Under the pieces are notes generated by a model, which was given only the letters and a program-made list of their open reading frames with translations, was not told where the DNA came from and ran no database searches. Source: Candidatus Peregrinibacteria bacterium (lineage in GTDB: Bacteria > Patescibacteriota > Gracilibacteria > UBA1369). Taken from it: DNA of 23,089 bases. The DNA lies in NCBI GenBank assembly GCA_020849575.1, contig JADLFY010000039.1:1-23089 (forward strand), written 5' to 3'. The number at the start of each line of letters is the position of its first letter. Position 1 is the stretch's first letter. Positions 1 to 7,372 of this stretch are shown one piece after another. The position numbers were made by a program, and so were the translations under genes.

Positions 1-1399
1 CCCGGCAATCGCTGAACGCATACTCAAGGAATTGGCTGATCAAAGATCAAATTTAAAAATGATTGCTTCGGAAAATTATTCTTCTCTCTCAGTACAGCAG
101 GCCATGGGAAATTTGATGACTGATAAATATGCTGAAGGTGTACCAGGAGCAAGGTTTTATGCCGGTTGCGAAAATGTCGATGCAATTGAAAAGGAAGCAG
201 CTGACTTAGCTTGTGAATTATTTGGGGCGGAGCATGCTTATGTACAACCCCACTCAGGAGCTGATGCCAATCTGGTGGCTTTTACTTCAATTTTGGCAGC
301 GAAAGTTCATCGTGGTTTTCTCGATGAAGTAACGGCGAAAATGGCTGCAGGTGGAGAAGCACCAAAAGATATTCGCTCACTTGGAGAAGCTGATTGGGTG
401 GATTTGAGACAGAAAACTTTCAATCAAAAAATGATGGCCCTGGACATTGGTTCAGGAGGGCATTTGACGCATGGTTATCGCATGAATATTTCGGCTTGGC
501 TTTTTGATGCACATCAATATGCGGTTTCCAAAGAAACCGGTTTACTCGACTATGATCAGATTGCTGCGATGGCCCGTGAAGTTAAACCGTTGATTTTGCT
601 GGCGGGATTTTCAGCTTATCCACGACGTATAGACTTTGCGCGAATGCGGGCAATTGCTGATGAAGTGGGTGCAGTGCTGATGGTAGATATGGCTCACTTT
701 GCCGGACTGGTGGCTGGTGGTGTATTTACTGGTGAATTCAATCCGATTCCTTATGCTGATATTGTCACCTCAACTACGCACAAAACTTTGCGTGGTCCGC
801 GTGGAGGAATTGTGCTTTGTAAAAAATGGTTGGCTGAATTTGTGGACAAGGGTTGCCCAGCAGTTCTGGGTGGACCATTACCACATGTGATGGCAGCCAA
901 GGCTTTAGCTTTCCGTGAAGCATTGCGTCCAGAATTCAAAACTTATGCAGCAAAAATTGTGGAAAACTCATCTGCATTGGCGGAAGAATGTGTGAAGCAG
1001 GACATGAAAGTACTGACTGGTGGAACAGAAAATCACCTTTTACAAATCAATGTTTTTGACAGCTTTGGTATCACAGGTAGACAAGCCGAAGAAGCTTTGC
1101 GTGAATGTGGAATTACCTTGAATCGCAATGCCATTCCTTTTGATCCAAATGGCGTCTGGTATACCAGTGGATTACGCCTGGGAACACCCGCTCTGACCAC
1201 ATTGGGTATGGGCGTGGAAGAAATGCGCATAATTGCCGGATTACTTAAACGCGTTTTAAGTGCCTGCAAACCTGCACCTGGAAAAGATGGTAAGCCAGGT
1301 TTAGCAAAATATATTCTGGACAGTGCAGTGCGTGATCAGGTCAAAGCTGAAGTTGGTCAATTGCTAAGCAGATTCAAACTTTATCCAGAATTGGAATAA
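1..1399 (+). CDS. glyA: Serine hydroxymethyltransferase, 5' end outside window
   Basis: PLP enzyme converting serine and tetrahydrofolate to glycine and methylene-tetrahydrofolate in the cytosol, the main source of one-carbon units. The reading frame is open from base 2 (codons read P-A-I-A-E-R-I-L-K-E-L), so the TTG at 32 is not the start; only a short N-terminal piece is missing. Visible family landmarks are MIASENYSS, the NKYAEG-like stretch TDKYAEGVPGARFYAGC, the DMAHFAGLVAGG segment and the PLP-lysine motif TTHKTLRGPRGG. Between the N-terminal region and the ALDIGSGGHLTHG segment there is an extra stretch of about 45 residues (around 300-440), as in the longer SHMT forms of some bacteria. 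It ends TAA and belongs to the A+T-rich background. Identification is secure; the start cannot be judged. Confidence 0.95.
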   Translation, partial: PAIAERILKELADQRSNLKMIASENYSSLSVQQAMGNLMTDKYAEGVPGARFYAGCENVDAIEKEAADLACELFGAEHAYVQPHSGADANLVAFTSILAAKVHRGFLDEVTAKMAAGGEAPKDIRSLGEADWVDLRQKTFNQKMMALDIGSGGHLTHGYRMNISAWLFDAHQYAVSKETGLLDYDQIAAMAREVKPLILLAGFSAYPRRIDFARMRAIADEVGAVLMVDMAHFAGLVAGGVFTGEFNPIPYADIVTSTTHKTLRGPRGGIVLCKKWLAEFVDKGCPAVLGGPLPHVMAAKALAFREALRPEFKTYAAKIVENSSALAEECVKQDMKVLTGGTENHLLQINVFDSFGITGRQAEEALRECGITLNRNAIPFDPNGVWYTSGLRLGTPALTTLGMGVEEMRIIAGLLKRVLSACKPAPGKDGKPGLAKYILDSAVRDQVKAEVGQLLSRFKLYPELE

Positions 1400-1409
1400 T
1401 TTTGGGGAA

Positions 1410-1441
1410 CACGGGCGGCGCACTTAAGCACGCGACCCGTG
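1410..1441. terminator. Hairpin between glyA and unit A
   Basis: CACGGG (1410-1415) pairs with CCCGTG (1436-1441), with a further short GCG/CGC stem inside. On the + strand it is followed by a T-rich stretch (GGTTCTGTTTTGTT), so it can terminate glyA. On the - strand it lies just after the unit A stop and may act as a shared, bidirectional terminator, although the T tract on that side is poor. Confidence 0.6.
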
Positions 1442-1453
1442 GGTTCTGTTTTG

Positions 1454-1975
1454 TTAGTTGGACGAGGAGGAGGCGACCGAGGCGGTCGCGCTCATGCTCT
1501 GAAGCAACTCTTGGCAGAGCTTGCCCCAGTTCTGCCTCTCGCTGTTGGCGAGGGCCTGAGCGGGATCCAACTTGTTCCGACTCTCCACCAACTTGTCCTG
1601 GTCGGGATGATTCAGCTTCCTGCTGGCGAGGTACTCGTCAGAGGCCTCTTTGCAGAGGCGTTGAGCCTCGAGCAGCGTCGGCGCGAACTTGACCATGTGG
1701 TTGAGGTGAGGGTTGCCCGTGTCGATGGGCTGAGGGTGATGACCAGCGGCCTGGAGCAACTCTTCGCAGAGCTTCTCCCAGGTTTCCTTGGCCTGGCTGA
1801 GCGCGGTGCGCTGCTGGTCGATCTGGTGACGGAGCGAAGACAGCTCGTTGGGCATTGAAAGCTCGGGGCGAATCTTCTTGAACTCCGCGACGGACTGATC
1901 GTACTGAGCTTGCGCAACGTGTACGAGCGAGGCTTGGGCGGACAACTTGAGGACGATGGATGGGACTTGGCTCAT
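1454..1975 (-). CDS. Orphan helical protein with internal duplication (unit A)
   Basis: 173 residues, no recognised family. The protein is mostly charged/Gln-rich helix with no signal peptide or membrane segment. It contains an internal duplication of about 84 residues: ALSQAKETWEKLCEELLQ (58-75) and ALANSERQNWGKLCQELLQ (141-159), each preceded by an E-[FY] helix and an R-x-x-[IL]-D turn, so W66/W150 and C70/C154 match. The tail is Ser/Ala-rich low complexity. ATG at 1975 is preceded by AAGGTG five bases upstream, an SD-like site that the neighbouring background genes lack. G+C and third-position GC are clearly higher than in glyA and terC. It is a lone minus-strand gene between two plus-strand genes, with its own promoter and hairpin. 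The paired Cys/Trp motif might bind a ligand or another protein, but function is unknown. Coding status is supported by codon bias, the SD and the internal protein repeat. Confidence 0.8.
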   Translation of the reverse strand: MSQVPSIVLKLSAQASLVHVAQAQYDQSVAEFKKIRPELSMPNELSSLRHQIDQQRTALSQAKETWEKLCEELLQAAGHHPQPIDTGNPHLNHMVKFAPTLLEAQRLCKEASDEYLASRKLNHPDQDKLVESRNKLDPAQALANSERQNWGKLCQELLQSMSATASVASSSSN

Positions 1976-2010
1976 CGGGACACCTTAGGTTGGAGGTAGG
2001 ACTACAAAAC

Positions 2011-2097
2011 AGAGAGTATATCTGCCCAGTAAAACTTTCACCGCGAACACTATGAGTGCAGGCGAGAAATTATCAAACTGTGGGCAGATAGCTCTCT
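2011..2097 (-). promoter_or_regulatory. Inverted-repeat element at unit A promoter
   Basis: AGAGAGTATATCTGCCCA (2011-2028) and TGGGCAGATAGCTCTCT (2081-2097) are inverted copies (6 bp plus 10 bp identical, separated by a TA/C difference) around a 52-bp spacer. Read on the - strand, the proximal arm contains a TATACT -10 box (2020-2015) about 40 bases before the unit A ATG; the -35 is weak (GTGAAA, 2041-2036, 15-bp spacing). The element could be a paired operator, a cruciform, or a folded leader. The remaining sequence to terC (2098-2255) shows no further gene. Confidence 0.5.
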
Positions 2098-2255
2098 AAT
2101 TTGGTTGAATTTTAAAAGAACGATTTATGGTTTTACTCTTTGGAGCGGATTTTGTCAAAAAAGCTAAAATTACAGTATCGGAATTTAGGCCGGTTAGGAC
2201 TTTATTTTTGATGTATTCTATGCAACAATTTGTTCAATATTTTTAGCAAACAAAG

Positions 2256-3065
2256 ATGTTTGATATTGGCACATTTGAAGCACATGATTTACTGACAGTT
2301 GGTACGCTAGCACTGCTTGAGGGAATACTCTCTGTAGACAATGCTCTGGTGCTGGCAATTTTGGTAAAAGACCTACCAGAAGAGAAACGTAAAAAGGCTT
2401 TGAGACTGGGTATTTGGGGTGCTTTTGCCTTCAGAGTTATCGCCATTATTTTTGCAGCATATCTGGTTAAATTTGAAGCATTTAAATTAATTGGTGGTGC
2501 ATATCTGGTTTATTTGGCCATGAAGCATATGTTCTTTGGCATGGGAGAACACGCAAGTGGGCCGAAAAAAACTACCAGCAATTTCTGGAAAGTGGTCGTA
2601 GCAGTGGAACTTACTGATATAGTTTTCTCAATTGATAGCATCACAACCGCAGTAGCTTTCAGCGATAAACTTTGGGTACTGTGGTTTGGTGGAATTGCCG
2701 GAATTATTTTGATGAGATTTTTGTCTGGATATTTTGTCAAAGCTTTGGAGAGATATCCAAAACTAGAAGATTTGGCTTACCAATTGGTATTCTTTGTAGG
2801 TACGAAACTCGCTTTTGAAACAATGGGAGTACATATTGAAAAAGGCGTATTCTGGTTGATGATGGGTGTAATCTTTGTAATTGGTATGGGATTGATTGTG
2901 CGCGAAGATAAATTACACAAACATTCCAAGAAAACTGCCAATGAATTGATTGCTAAAATTAAAGCCGGTGAAATGACTGTGGCAGAGGCTTTGGCCAATC
3001 ATGGCGAAGATGGGAAAGTGTTAAGCTTCCTCTATAAAGAAGGTTATTTGAAGGTTTTGAATTAG
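2256..3065 (+). CDS. TerC/YkoY-family integral membrane protein
   Basis: 269 residues with about seven hydrophobic membrane segments. The TerC-family signatures are EGILSVDNALVLA near residue 23 and VELTDIVFSIDSI near residue 116, whose acidic residues sit inside membrane helices. Members of this family are linked to tellurite resistance and, in several bacteria, to Mn2+ export or metal loading of exported proteins; which applies here cannot be told. The cytosolic C-terminal tail (from about residue 225) is charged and helical (KTANELIAKIKAGEMTVAEA). ATG at 2256 has no SD. The TAG stop overlaps the stop of the convergent downstream gene, leaving no room for a terminator between them. Confidence 0.88.
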   Translation: MFDIGTFEAHDLLTVGTLALLEGILSVDNALVLAILVKDLPEEKRKKALRLGIWGAFAFRVIAIIFAAYLVKFEAFKLIGGAYLVYLAMKHMFFGMGEHASGPKKTTSNFWKVVVAVELTDIVFSIDSITTAVAFSDKLWVLWFGGIAGIILMRFLSGYFVKALERYPKLEDLAYQLVFFVGTKLAFETMGVHIEKGVFWLMMGVIFVIGMGLIVREDKLHKHSKKTANELIAKIKAGEMTVAEALANHGEDGKVLSFLYKEGYLKVLN

Positions 3066-3904
3066 CCTAACTTAGCTAAAGCAGCTTTGATCTGAGGTAA
3101 ATTGCCCAAGAGATGTTCTGCCAAATAATTAGTTGAGGCATCGCAGAATTGTGGCTCTTTTCTTAATTGCTGTAGTTCAGGAATAGTGAACCAAACCATT
3201 CTTTCTTTGTCCTCATTAATATTGGGCAGATCGGATGATTCGACTAAGGCTATGCCGGTTTTGATTTGACCACTCATACGATTGGCATCACGGCGTATTG
3301 GTCCTTGTAAGGCCAATTTGTCTTCTGGCCAGCTTTGAAAAATTGAGGGCGAGGGGCGATGGGTAGAACCACCTTGGCAATAAAAAACCGGTTGTCCAAG
3401 TGCACCAACTGGATTGCGTATACCAATACCAACTTCTAATTGTTCATTGTTAAGACGTACTGGCAACATCTCTTGACCGATTTCTTTGAAAGCTGAGTGT
3501 TTATCAAGTTGATCGAATTCTTGAATTTTGATGGTTTGATACCAGACTTTGCCAAGTGTTTTATTGGTAACTCTAATCACAGCATCTTTCCAAAATTTAC
3601 CGTCTTTTTTCTTAATATAGGTTTTGTGCACTACAAGTTCACAATCCCTGGGTAAATCTTTAAGTGCTTCAATTTGAATTTGTTCTGAATAAGAAAGCAA
3701 TTTTTGAAGTTTTGCTTGATAAACTGATAAATCAAAGGGCTCTTCTTCCAGGGTGGATAAGAGTTGTTGGTGGCTAGCCCGAACCATGGCTGTAATTTCA
3801 GCCAATAGCTGTTCGGCTGATTGATCAGCAGTTCTAGTAGCCAGGCGTTCCTGAATAGCTTCTAAAGCCTTGACTTGCCCTAATTGTAGAGATTTTTTAG
3901 ACAT
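3062..3904 (-). CDS. Unknown protein, weak NDP-hexose 2,3-dehydratase-like tail
   Basis: 280 residues from ATG 3904. The frame stays open to 3961, but a sigma70-like promoter (3955-3927) overlaps that extension and places the start at MSKKSLQLGQ. N-terminal third (about 1-90) is helical and probably coiled coil. The C-terminal two thirds contain YQTIKIQEFDQLDKHSAFKE, a PVFYCQGGSTHRPSP segment and finally ERMVWFTIPELQQLRKEPQ. That last part resembles the W-F/L-x-x-x-x-L-x-x-L-L-x-x-x-x pattern of NDP-hexose 2,3-dehydratases (EvaA type) involved in deoxysugar synthesis, but the similarity was judged by eye, the diagnostic N-M-D-T-R is absent, and no sugar genes lie nearby. There is no NUDIX box. 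No signal peptide, no SD; TAA stop overlaps terC's stop. Treat as hypothetical. Confidence 0.75.
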   Translation of the reverse strand: MSKKSLQLGQVKALEAIQERLATRTADQSAEQLLAEITAMVRASHQQLLSTLEEEPFDLSVYQAKLQKLLSYSEQIQIEALKDLPRDCELVVHKTYIKKKDGKFWKDAVIRVTNKTLGKVWYQTIKIQEFDQLDKHSAFKEIGQEMLPVRLNNEQLEVGIGIRNPVGALGQPVFYCQGGSTHRPSPSIFQSWPEDKLALQGPIRRDANRMSGQIKTGIALVESSDLPNINEDKERMVWFTIPELQQLRKEPQFCDASTNYLAEHLLGNLPQIKAALAKLG

Positions 3905-3926
3905 TTGGACAGTGCAATAAGAGGTG

Positions 3927-3955
3927 ATGATACGATAGAATGTCCAGCTCGTCAA
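3927..3955 (-). promoter_or_regulatory. Promoter of the 3062-3904 gene
   Basis: On the - strand TTGACG (3955-3950), 17 bp, TATCAT (3932-3927), followed by ATG 22 bases downstream of the -10. The predicted leader is under 20 nt and has no SD, typical of the background genes here. Confidence 0.6.
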
Positions 3956-3985
3956 TGACATTGACTAATAATCTATACAATAAAT

Positions 3986-4015
3986 TTGCAATTTATCAAG
4001 GGGCAAGTGTATAGT
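3986..4015 (+). promoter_or_regulatory. Candidate promoter for unit B transcript
   Basis: TTGCAA (3986-3991), 18 bp, TATAGT (4010-4015) on the + strand. Transcription from here would begin near 4022, carry the 4061-4116 hairpin and give a leader of nearly 200 nt before the unit B ATG. Confidence 0.4.
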
Positions 4016-4060
4016 GCGGGCTGTTCTTTTAAAATAAGGCTCTACTCTGCCTAAATTTAG

Positions 4061-4116
4061 CCCCGAATTCAGGAAAAAGCGGACTAGGAATAGTCAATTT
4101 TTTCCTGGATTTGGGG
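4061..4116 (+). ncRNA. 56-nt structured RNA hairpin with GNRA tetraloop
   Basis: Bases 4061-4079 pair with 4098-4116 as 19 continuous pairs, including three G-U pairs (65-112, 69-108, 79-98). A two-base internal loop follows, then GACTA/TAGTC (4082-4086 with 4091-4095) closed by the loop GGAA, a GNRA type. The G-U pairs form only in RNA made from the + strand; on the - strand they become A-C mismatches, so a + strand transcript is implied. It sits at the junction of A+T-rich and G+C-rich DNA in the predicted leader of unit B. Sequence beyond it (4117-4218) can form smaller stems such as CTGG-GAA-CCAG and GCTG/CAGC. Role unknown: leader regulator, processing site or end of a cassette. Confidence 0.6.
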
Positions 4117-4218
4117 TGGTCTCGAGTCTGGGAACCAGATCGACCAAAGGCCCTCGGGCTGGAGGTCTCACCGATCGAAAGGCTGTGCAAGCAGCTGATT
4201 AGATCTCTGGAGCGTGCC

Positions 4219-4824
4219 ATGCTGTGTGTATTCAAAATCGGGCAGTGGGTGCTGAGGGTGACGACGAAGCAGACGGGCGATGAGGTTGCCCAGATGATCA
4301 AGGACGGTAAGGAGATCGAAATCTCGGACTACGAGATGTTCAACCCCGGCCCGAACGGCGAGCATCGCTTCTACGATGTGCGTCCGGGCGACTGGAGTGC
4401 TCCCACCGTCTTCGAGGAGCCGGCGCGGGCCATCGACCTCCCGGCCAACCTGGTGGTGAAGACCGCCAAGGGCGATCCTCTGCTGGACGCCAAGAAGAAT
4501 CCGCTGACGCCGACCGACCTCAACGCCAAGGGACGCAAGATCGTGGGCTACGTGCTCCACGACAGCGCTGGCAATGTCCTCACCAATGGACGGGCCAGCC
4601 TCACCAACGCGGCTGGACAAGGCATCACGCCGCAGTTCGCGAAGGACAACGCGCTGATGGTCGGCGGACATCGCTTCCACGTCCGTGTGCTGCACGAGGT
4701 CAACAAGAACCGCATTCGCGGCTTCGTGGCCTACTGCCACATGCTGGACGCTGCCAGCCGCGTCCCCGAGACCCGGGTGGTCGAACTCGAAGATCTGAAG
4801 TTCGAGCTGCCGGCGGTCCCGTAG
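4219..4824 (+). CDS. Orphan soluble protein (unit B)
   Basis: 201 residues, not recognised. The start chosen is ATG 4219, six bases after GGAG; the frame is also open back to TTG 4111, but those codons overlap the long hairpin and have no SD. The sequence begins MLCVFKIGQWVLRV, then a charged region (TGDEVAQMIKDGKEIEISDYE), and ends in a mainly beta-looking part (GGHRFHVRVLHEVNKNRIRG, RVVELEDLKFELPAVP). There is no signal peptide, membrane segment or known catalytic motif. Codon use is strongly GC-ending, unlike RNase J downstream and the gene upstream. It is a single-gene unit, with its own candidate promoter, structured leader and strong terminator at 4917-4971. The long antisense frame over it (4168-4950) is a consequence of the GC-ending codons. 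Confidence 0.72.
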   Translation: MLCVFKIGQWVLRVTTKQTGDEVAQMIKDGKEIEISDYEMFNPGPNGEHRFYDVRPGDWSAPTVFEEPARAIDLPANLVVKTAKGDPLLDAKKNPLTPTDLNAKGRKIVGYVLHDSAGNVLTNGRASLTNAAGQGITPQFAKDNALMVGGHRFHVRVLHEVNKNRIRGFVAYCHMLDAASRVPETRVVELEDLKFELPAVP

Positions 4825-4916
4825 AGCCGGAAGAACGGCATGCCAGATTCTGGCAGTGAAGTTGTCAGTAACAATTACTACAATTTCTCTGCTGTGAAGA
4901 TGGCTGCATGACAGGA

Positions 4917-4971
4917 GCCCCGCGAACCGAAGCGAGGCGTGCGACAGCACGCTGAGCGACGGTTGCGGGGC
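4917..4971 (+). terminator. Long rod-like terminator of unit B
   Basis: GCCCCGC and AACCG (4917-4923, 4925-4929) pair with CGGTT and GCGGGGC (4960-4971); inside is a second stem GCGTGC/GCACGC (4937-4942, 4947-4952) with loop GACA. The T-rich tract (TTTCAATACTTTGATTATTTTT) follows. A small TGCCAG/CTGGCA hairpin (around 4840-4855) precedes it. It marks the right end of the G+C-rich unit. Confidence 0.75.
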
Positions 4972-5040
4972 GATTTCAATACTTTGATTATTTTTAATAC
5001 AAATTTTTGAATAGAAATATTAATGACCCGGGAAGACCCT

Positions 5041-5085
5041 CCTATTAGAATAGGATTTGCAAAAATGTAAATACCATGTCATAAT
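5041..5085 (+). promoter_or_regulatory. RNase J promoter with upstream palindrome
   Basis: TTGCAA (5057-5062), 17 bp, CATAAT (5080-5085). Immediately upstream lies the palindrome CCTATTAGAATAGG (5041-5054), placed as an operator or activator site would be. A second possible -10 (TATAAT) is at 5104-5109. The leader to ATG 5190 is about 100 nt, very A+T-rich and without SD. Together with the unit B terminator this accounts for the 365-base gap 4825-5189. Confidence 0.55.
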
Positions 5086-5189
5086 ACGAGCTTCATTTCA
5101 TGATATAATTAGTGAAAGATAAGTTATTTAAATCGCGTATTTATATAACACAAATTAAAAACATTAAAATTACAATTTAACAAAAGTTA

Positions 5190-7313
5190 ATGGAAGATTT
5201 CAGAAAAGAGGATAAGGCTAAGAAACTCGATATTCTGGACCAATGGTTAAAGCAAACTTTGAACATAGGGAAAACAGGAAATAGTCAATCTCAGTCGGCT
5301 CAACAGCAGTCTGCTAATTCGACCGCAGCTTTAAATAGCGGTACGTCTGGCACTCAAGCTCTGGGCAAAAATGTTGCACCTCAAACAAATGCAGCATTAC
5401 AAAAAGGTGGTCAACCATCTGTCAAAGGTGGATTGCAAAATCCACCAAATCAGCCGGGTAAACCCGGCCAACAGGGACATCCTGGACGTCAGGGTGGACC
5501 AGGAAAAAGTAAGAACAAGCGGGGTCGCGATAAACGCGGCCGTGGCCGTTCTGCTTTTAGTGGAAATTTTAATCAACGTCATAAGTTTCAAAGTGCTTTG
5601 CGTCGGGCGGATAATGCCCAACCAAATCAGGCGAAATATGATCCACATGGAGTATTACGTATTATTCCGGTTGGTGGATTGGATGAAGTCGGTAAAAATA
5701 CGATGATTTTGGAATACGAAGATTCAATCTTTTTGATTGATCTGGGTTTCCAATTTCCCGAAGCCGATATGCTCGGTGTGGATTATGTAATTCCGGATAT
5801 CAATTATCTGAAGGATAAAATCCATAAAATTAAAGGCATAGTGGTAACACATGGTCATCTTGATCATATCGGGGCCATTCCCTATCTGCTGCCTAAACTC
5901 AATGTCCCGCCAATTTTTGCCGGTAAATTGACAATGGGTCTGATCAAAAAACAATTGGATGAATTTGGTCTGACCAATCAGGCTACTTTGAATACGGTGA
6001 ACTTTAATGATGAGATTTTCTTTGGAAAAATGAAGGTTTCATTTTTCCGTGTGACACATTCAATTCCGGATTCCTGCGGTTTATTTATAGAAACTCCGGC
6101 AGGTTCGATTGTACATACAGGAGATTTCAAAATTGATTTGAGTCCTGCTGGCGCACAATTGCCACCGGAATTCTCCAAGATTGCCGCTTTTGGCGATAAG
6201 AATGTTTCCGTAATGATGAGTGATTCTACCAATGCCATGAAACCTGGTTATACAATTTCAGAAAAGAAAATCGGGCATACTTTGGACAGAATTATTGCTG
6301 ATGCTGATGGACGCGTAATCATTGCTTCATTCTCTTCACAGATAGGACGTATTCAACAAATTGTTGATGCCGCAGTTAAATATGGCAAGAAAATTTTCCT
6401 GAGTGGAAGAAGCCTGATTGATAATTCATTGATGGCGGCTCAACTGGGATATTTGAAATATCCACAGGGATTGGTTTTGGATGTTAAAAAATCCAAAAAA
6501 CATCCATCAGAAAAAACGATTATTCTAACTACCGGTTCACAGGGTGAGCCAATGGCGGCTTTGAGCCGTATGGCACTCAATGAACATGCTCAGGTAAAAA
6601 TTAAAAAGGGCGATACAGTAGTACTCAGTTCATCACCAATTCCCGGCAATGAAATGGCCGTGGTAAGAGTGATTAATAATCTGAGCCGTCTGGGAGCCAT
6701 TATTATCAACAATCATATCATGGATGTACATGCTTCAGGGCATGGGCAACAGGAAGATTTGAAATTGATGTTCAGTCTGGTTAAACCAAAATATTTTGTG
6801 CCGGTTCACGGTGAATATTTCATGAGAAGAATTCACGGTGAAGTAATGGTACATGAATTAGGTTTTCCAAAAGAAAAAGTAGTGATGATTGAAAATGGTG
6901 ATGTACTGGAACTTCGTTCCGGTGAATTGAAATCAACTGGTGAACGCGTGCAGACCAATTATATTCTGGTTGATGGTATGGGTGGTGGTGATATCGGTTC
7001 ACAGGTAATGATGGATAGACAAATTCTGGCTGAAAATGGCGTAATAGTAGTTACATTGCCAGTTGATAGAAATAGCCGTGCTCTCAAAGGTGATGTGCGT
7101 GTGGAAACACGTGGCTTCATCTACATGGAAGAGTCACAGGAAATTCTCAACGGTATACGTAAACATGCTACTGATTCATATCAGAACTTTGTGAAAAGCA
7201 ATCCTTCATTTAATTATGAAGAAGCCAAACTGCATTTACGTGAAAGTATTGATCAGTTTGTGGTAACCAAAATAGACAGACAACCACTGATTCTGCCAAT
7301 GATTGTGGATTAG
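5190..7313 (+). CDS. rnj: Ribonuclease J, with long N-terminal extension
   Basis: Metallo-beta-lactamase/beta-CASP RNase with 5'-3' exo- and endonuclease activity, central to mRNA turnover and rRNA maturation where RNase E is absent. The core starts at about residue 154 (GVLRIIPVGGLDEVGKN) and has the usual length of about 550 residues. Zn ligands are seen in THGHLDHIGA (H221, H223, D225, H226), in VTHSIPDSCG and HTGDFKID; the beta-CASP part includes ASFSSQIGRIQQ and ASGHGQQEDLKL, then VPVHGEYFMR. Residues 1-153 are an unusual tail: a short charged helix, a Gln/Ser/Asn-rich stretch, then a Gly/Pro/Lys/Arg-rich basic segment (about 85-130), likely disordered and RNA-binding. ATG 5190 has no SD. 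It is monocistronic, ended by the hairpin at 7320-7357. Confidence 0.95.
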   Translation: MEDFRKEDKAKKLDILDQWLKQTLNIGKTGNSQSQSAQQQSANSTAALNSGTSGTQALGKNVAPQTNAALQKGGQPSVKGGLQNPPNQPGKPGQQGHPGRQGGPGKSKNKRGRDKRGRGRSAFSGNFNQRHKFQSALRRADNAQPNQAKYDPHGVLRIIPVGGLDEVGKNTMILEYEDSIFLIDLGFQFPEADMLGVDYVIPDINYLKDKIHKIKGIVVTHGHLDHIGAIPYLLPKLNVPPIFAGKLTMGLIKKQLDEFGLTNQATLNTVNFNDEIFFGKMKVSFFRVTHSIPDSCGLFIETPAGSIVHTGDFKIDLSPAGAQLPPEFSKIAAFGDKNVSVMMSDSTNAMKPGYTISEKKIGHTLDRIIADADGRVIIASFSSQIGRIQQIVDAAVKYGKKIFLSGRSLIDNSLMAAQLGYLKYPQGLVLDVKKSKKHPSEKTIILTTGSQGEPMAALSRMALNEHAQVKIKKGDTVVLSSSPIPGNEMAVVRVINNLSRLGAIIINNHIMDVHASGHGQQEDLKLMFSLVKPKYFVPVHGEYFMRRIHGEVMVHELGFPKEKVVMIENGDVLELRSGELKSTGERVQTNYILVDGMGGGDIGSQVMMDRQILAENGVIVVTLPVDRNSRALKGDVRVETRGFIYMEESQEILNGIRKHATDSYQNFVKSNPSFNYEEAKLHLRESIDQFVVTKIDRQPLILPMIVD

Positions 7314-7319
7314 AGACTT

Positions 7320-7357
7320 GGTCTGGTGAGGATGTCTTTGGATGTCCTTGCCAGGCT
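7320..7357 (+). terminator. Hairpin at RNase J mRNA 3' end
   Basis: A 17-bp stem (7320-7336 with 7341-7357) capped by C(TTTG)G, a UUYG-type tetraloop. Six pairs are G-U in the + strand RNA and would be mismatched in the - strand RNA, so it belongs to the RNase J transcript. The following T tract is weak (CTTATTAGATTATCT), so it may be a terminator or a 3' stabiliser. Confidence 0.6.
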
Positions 7358-7372
7358 TATTAGATTATCTCA

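Noticed and set aside
2029..2080. Phase-variable invertible promoter
   Set aside because: Arms are imperfect, the distal arm has no -10, and no recombinase is nearby; kept only as a check.
3062..3904. NUDIX hydrolase
   Set aside because: No G-x5-E-x7-R-E-U-x-E-E box.
4111..4218. TTG start for unit B giving 36 extra residues
   Set aside because: Lies in the 3' arm of the long hairpin and has no SD; ATG 4219 has GGAG at six bases.
4168..4950. Open frame of 260 codons on the - strand opposite unit B
   Set aside because: Mirror of the GC-ending codons of the real gene; composition is Val/His/Arg/Asp-rich without any domain, and it has no SD.
4917..4971. Integron attC-like site at unit ends
   Set aside because: Hairpins differ between units and lack the GTTRRRY/RYYYAAC core boxes; no integrase is seen.
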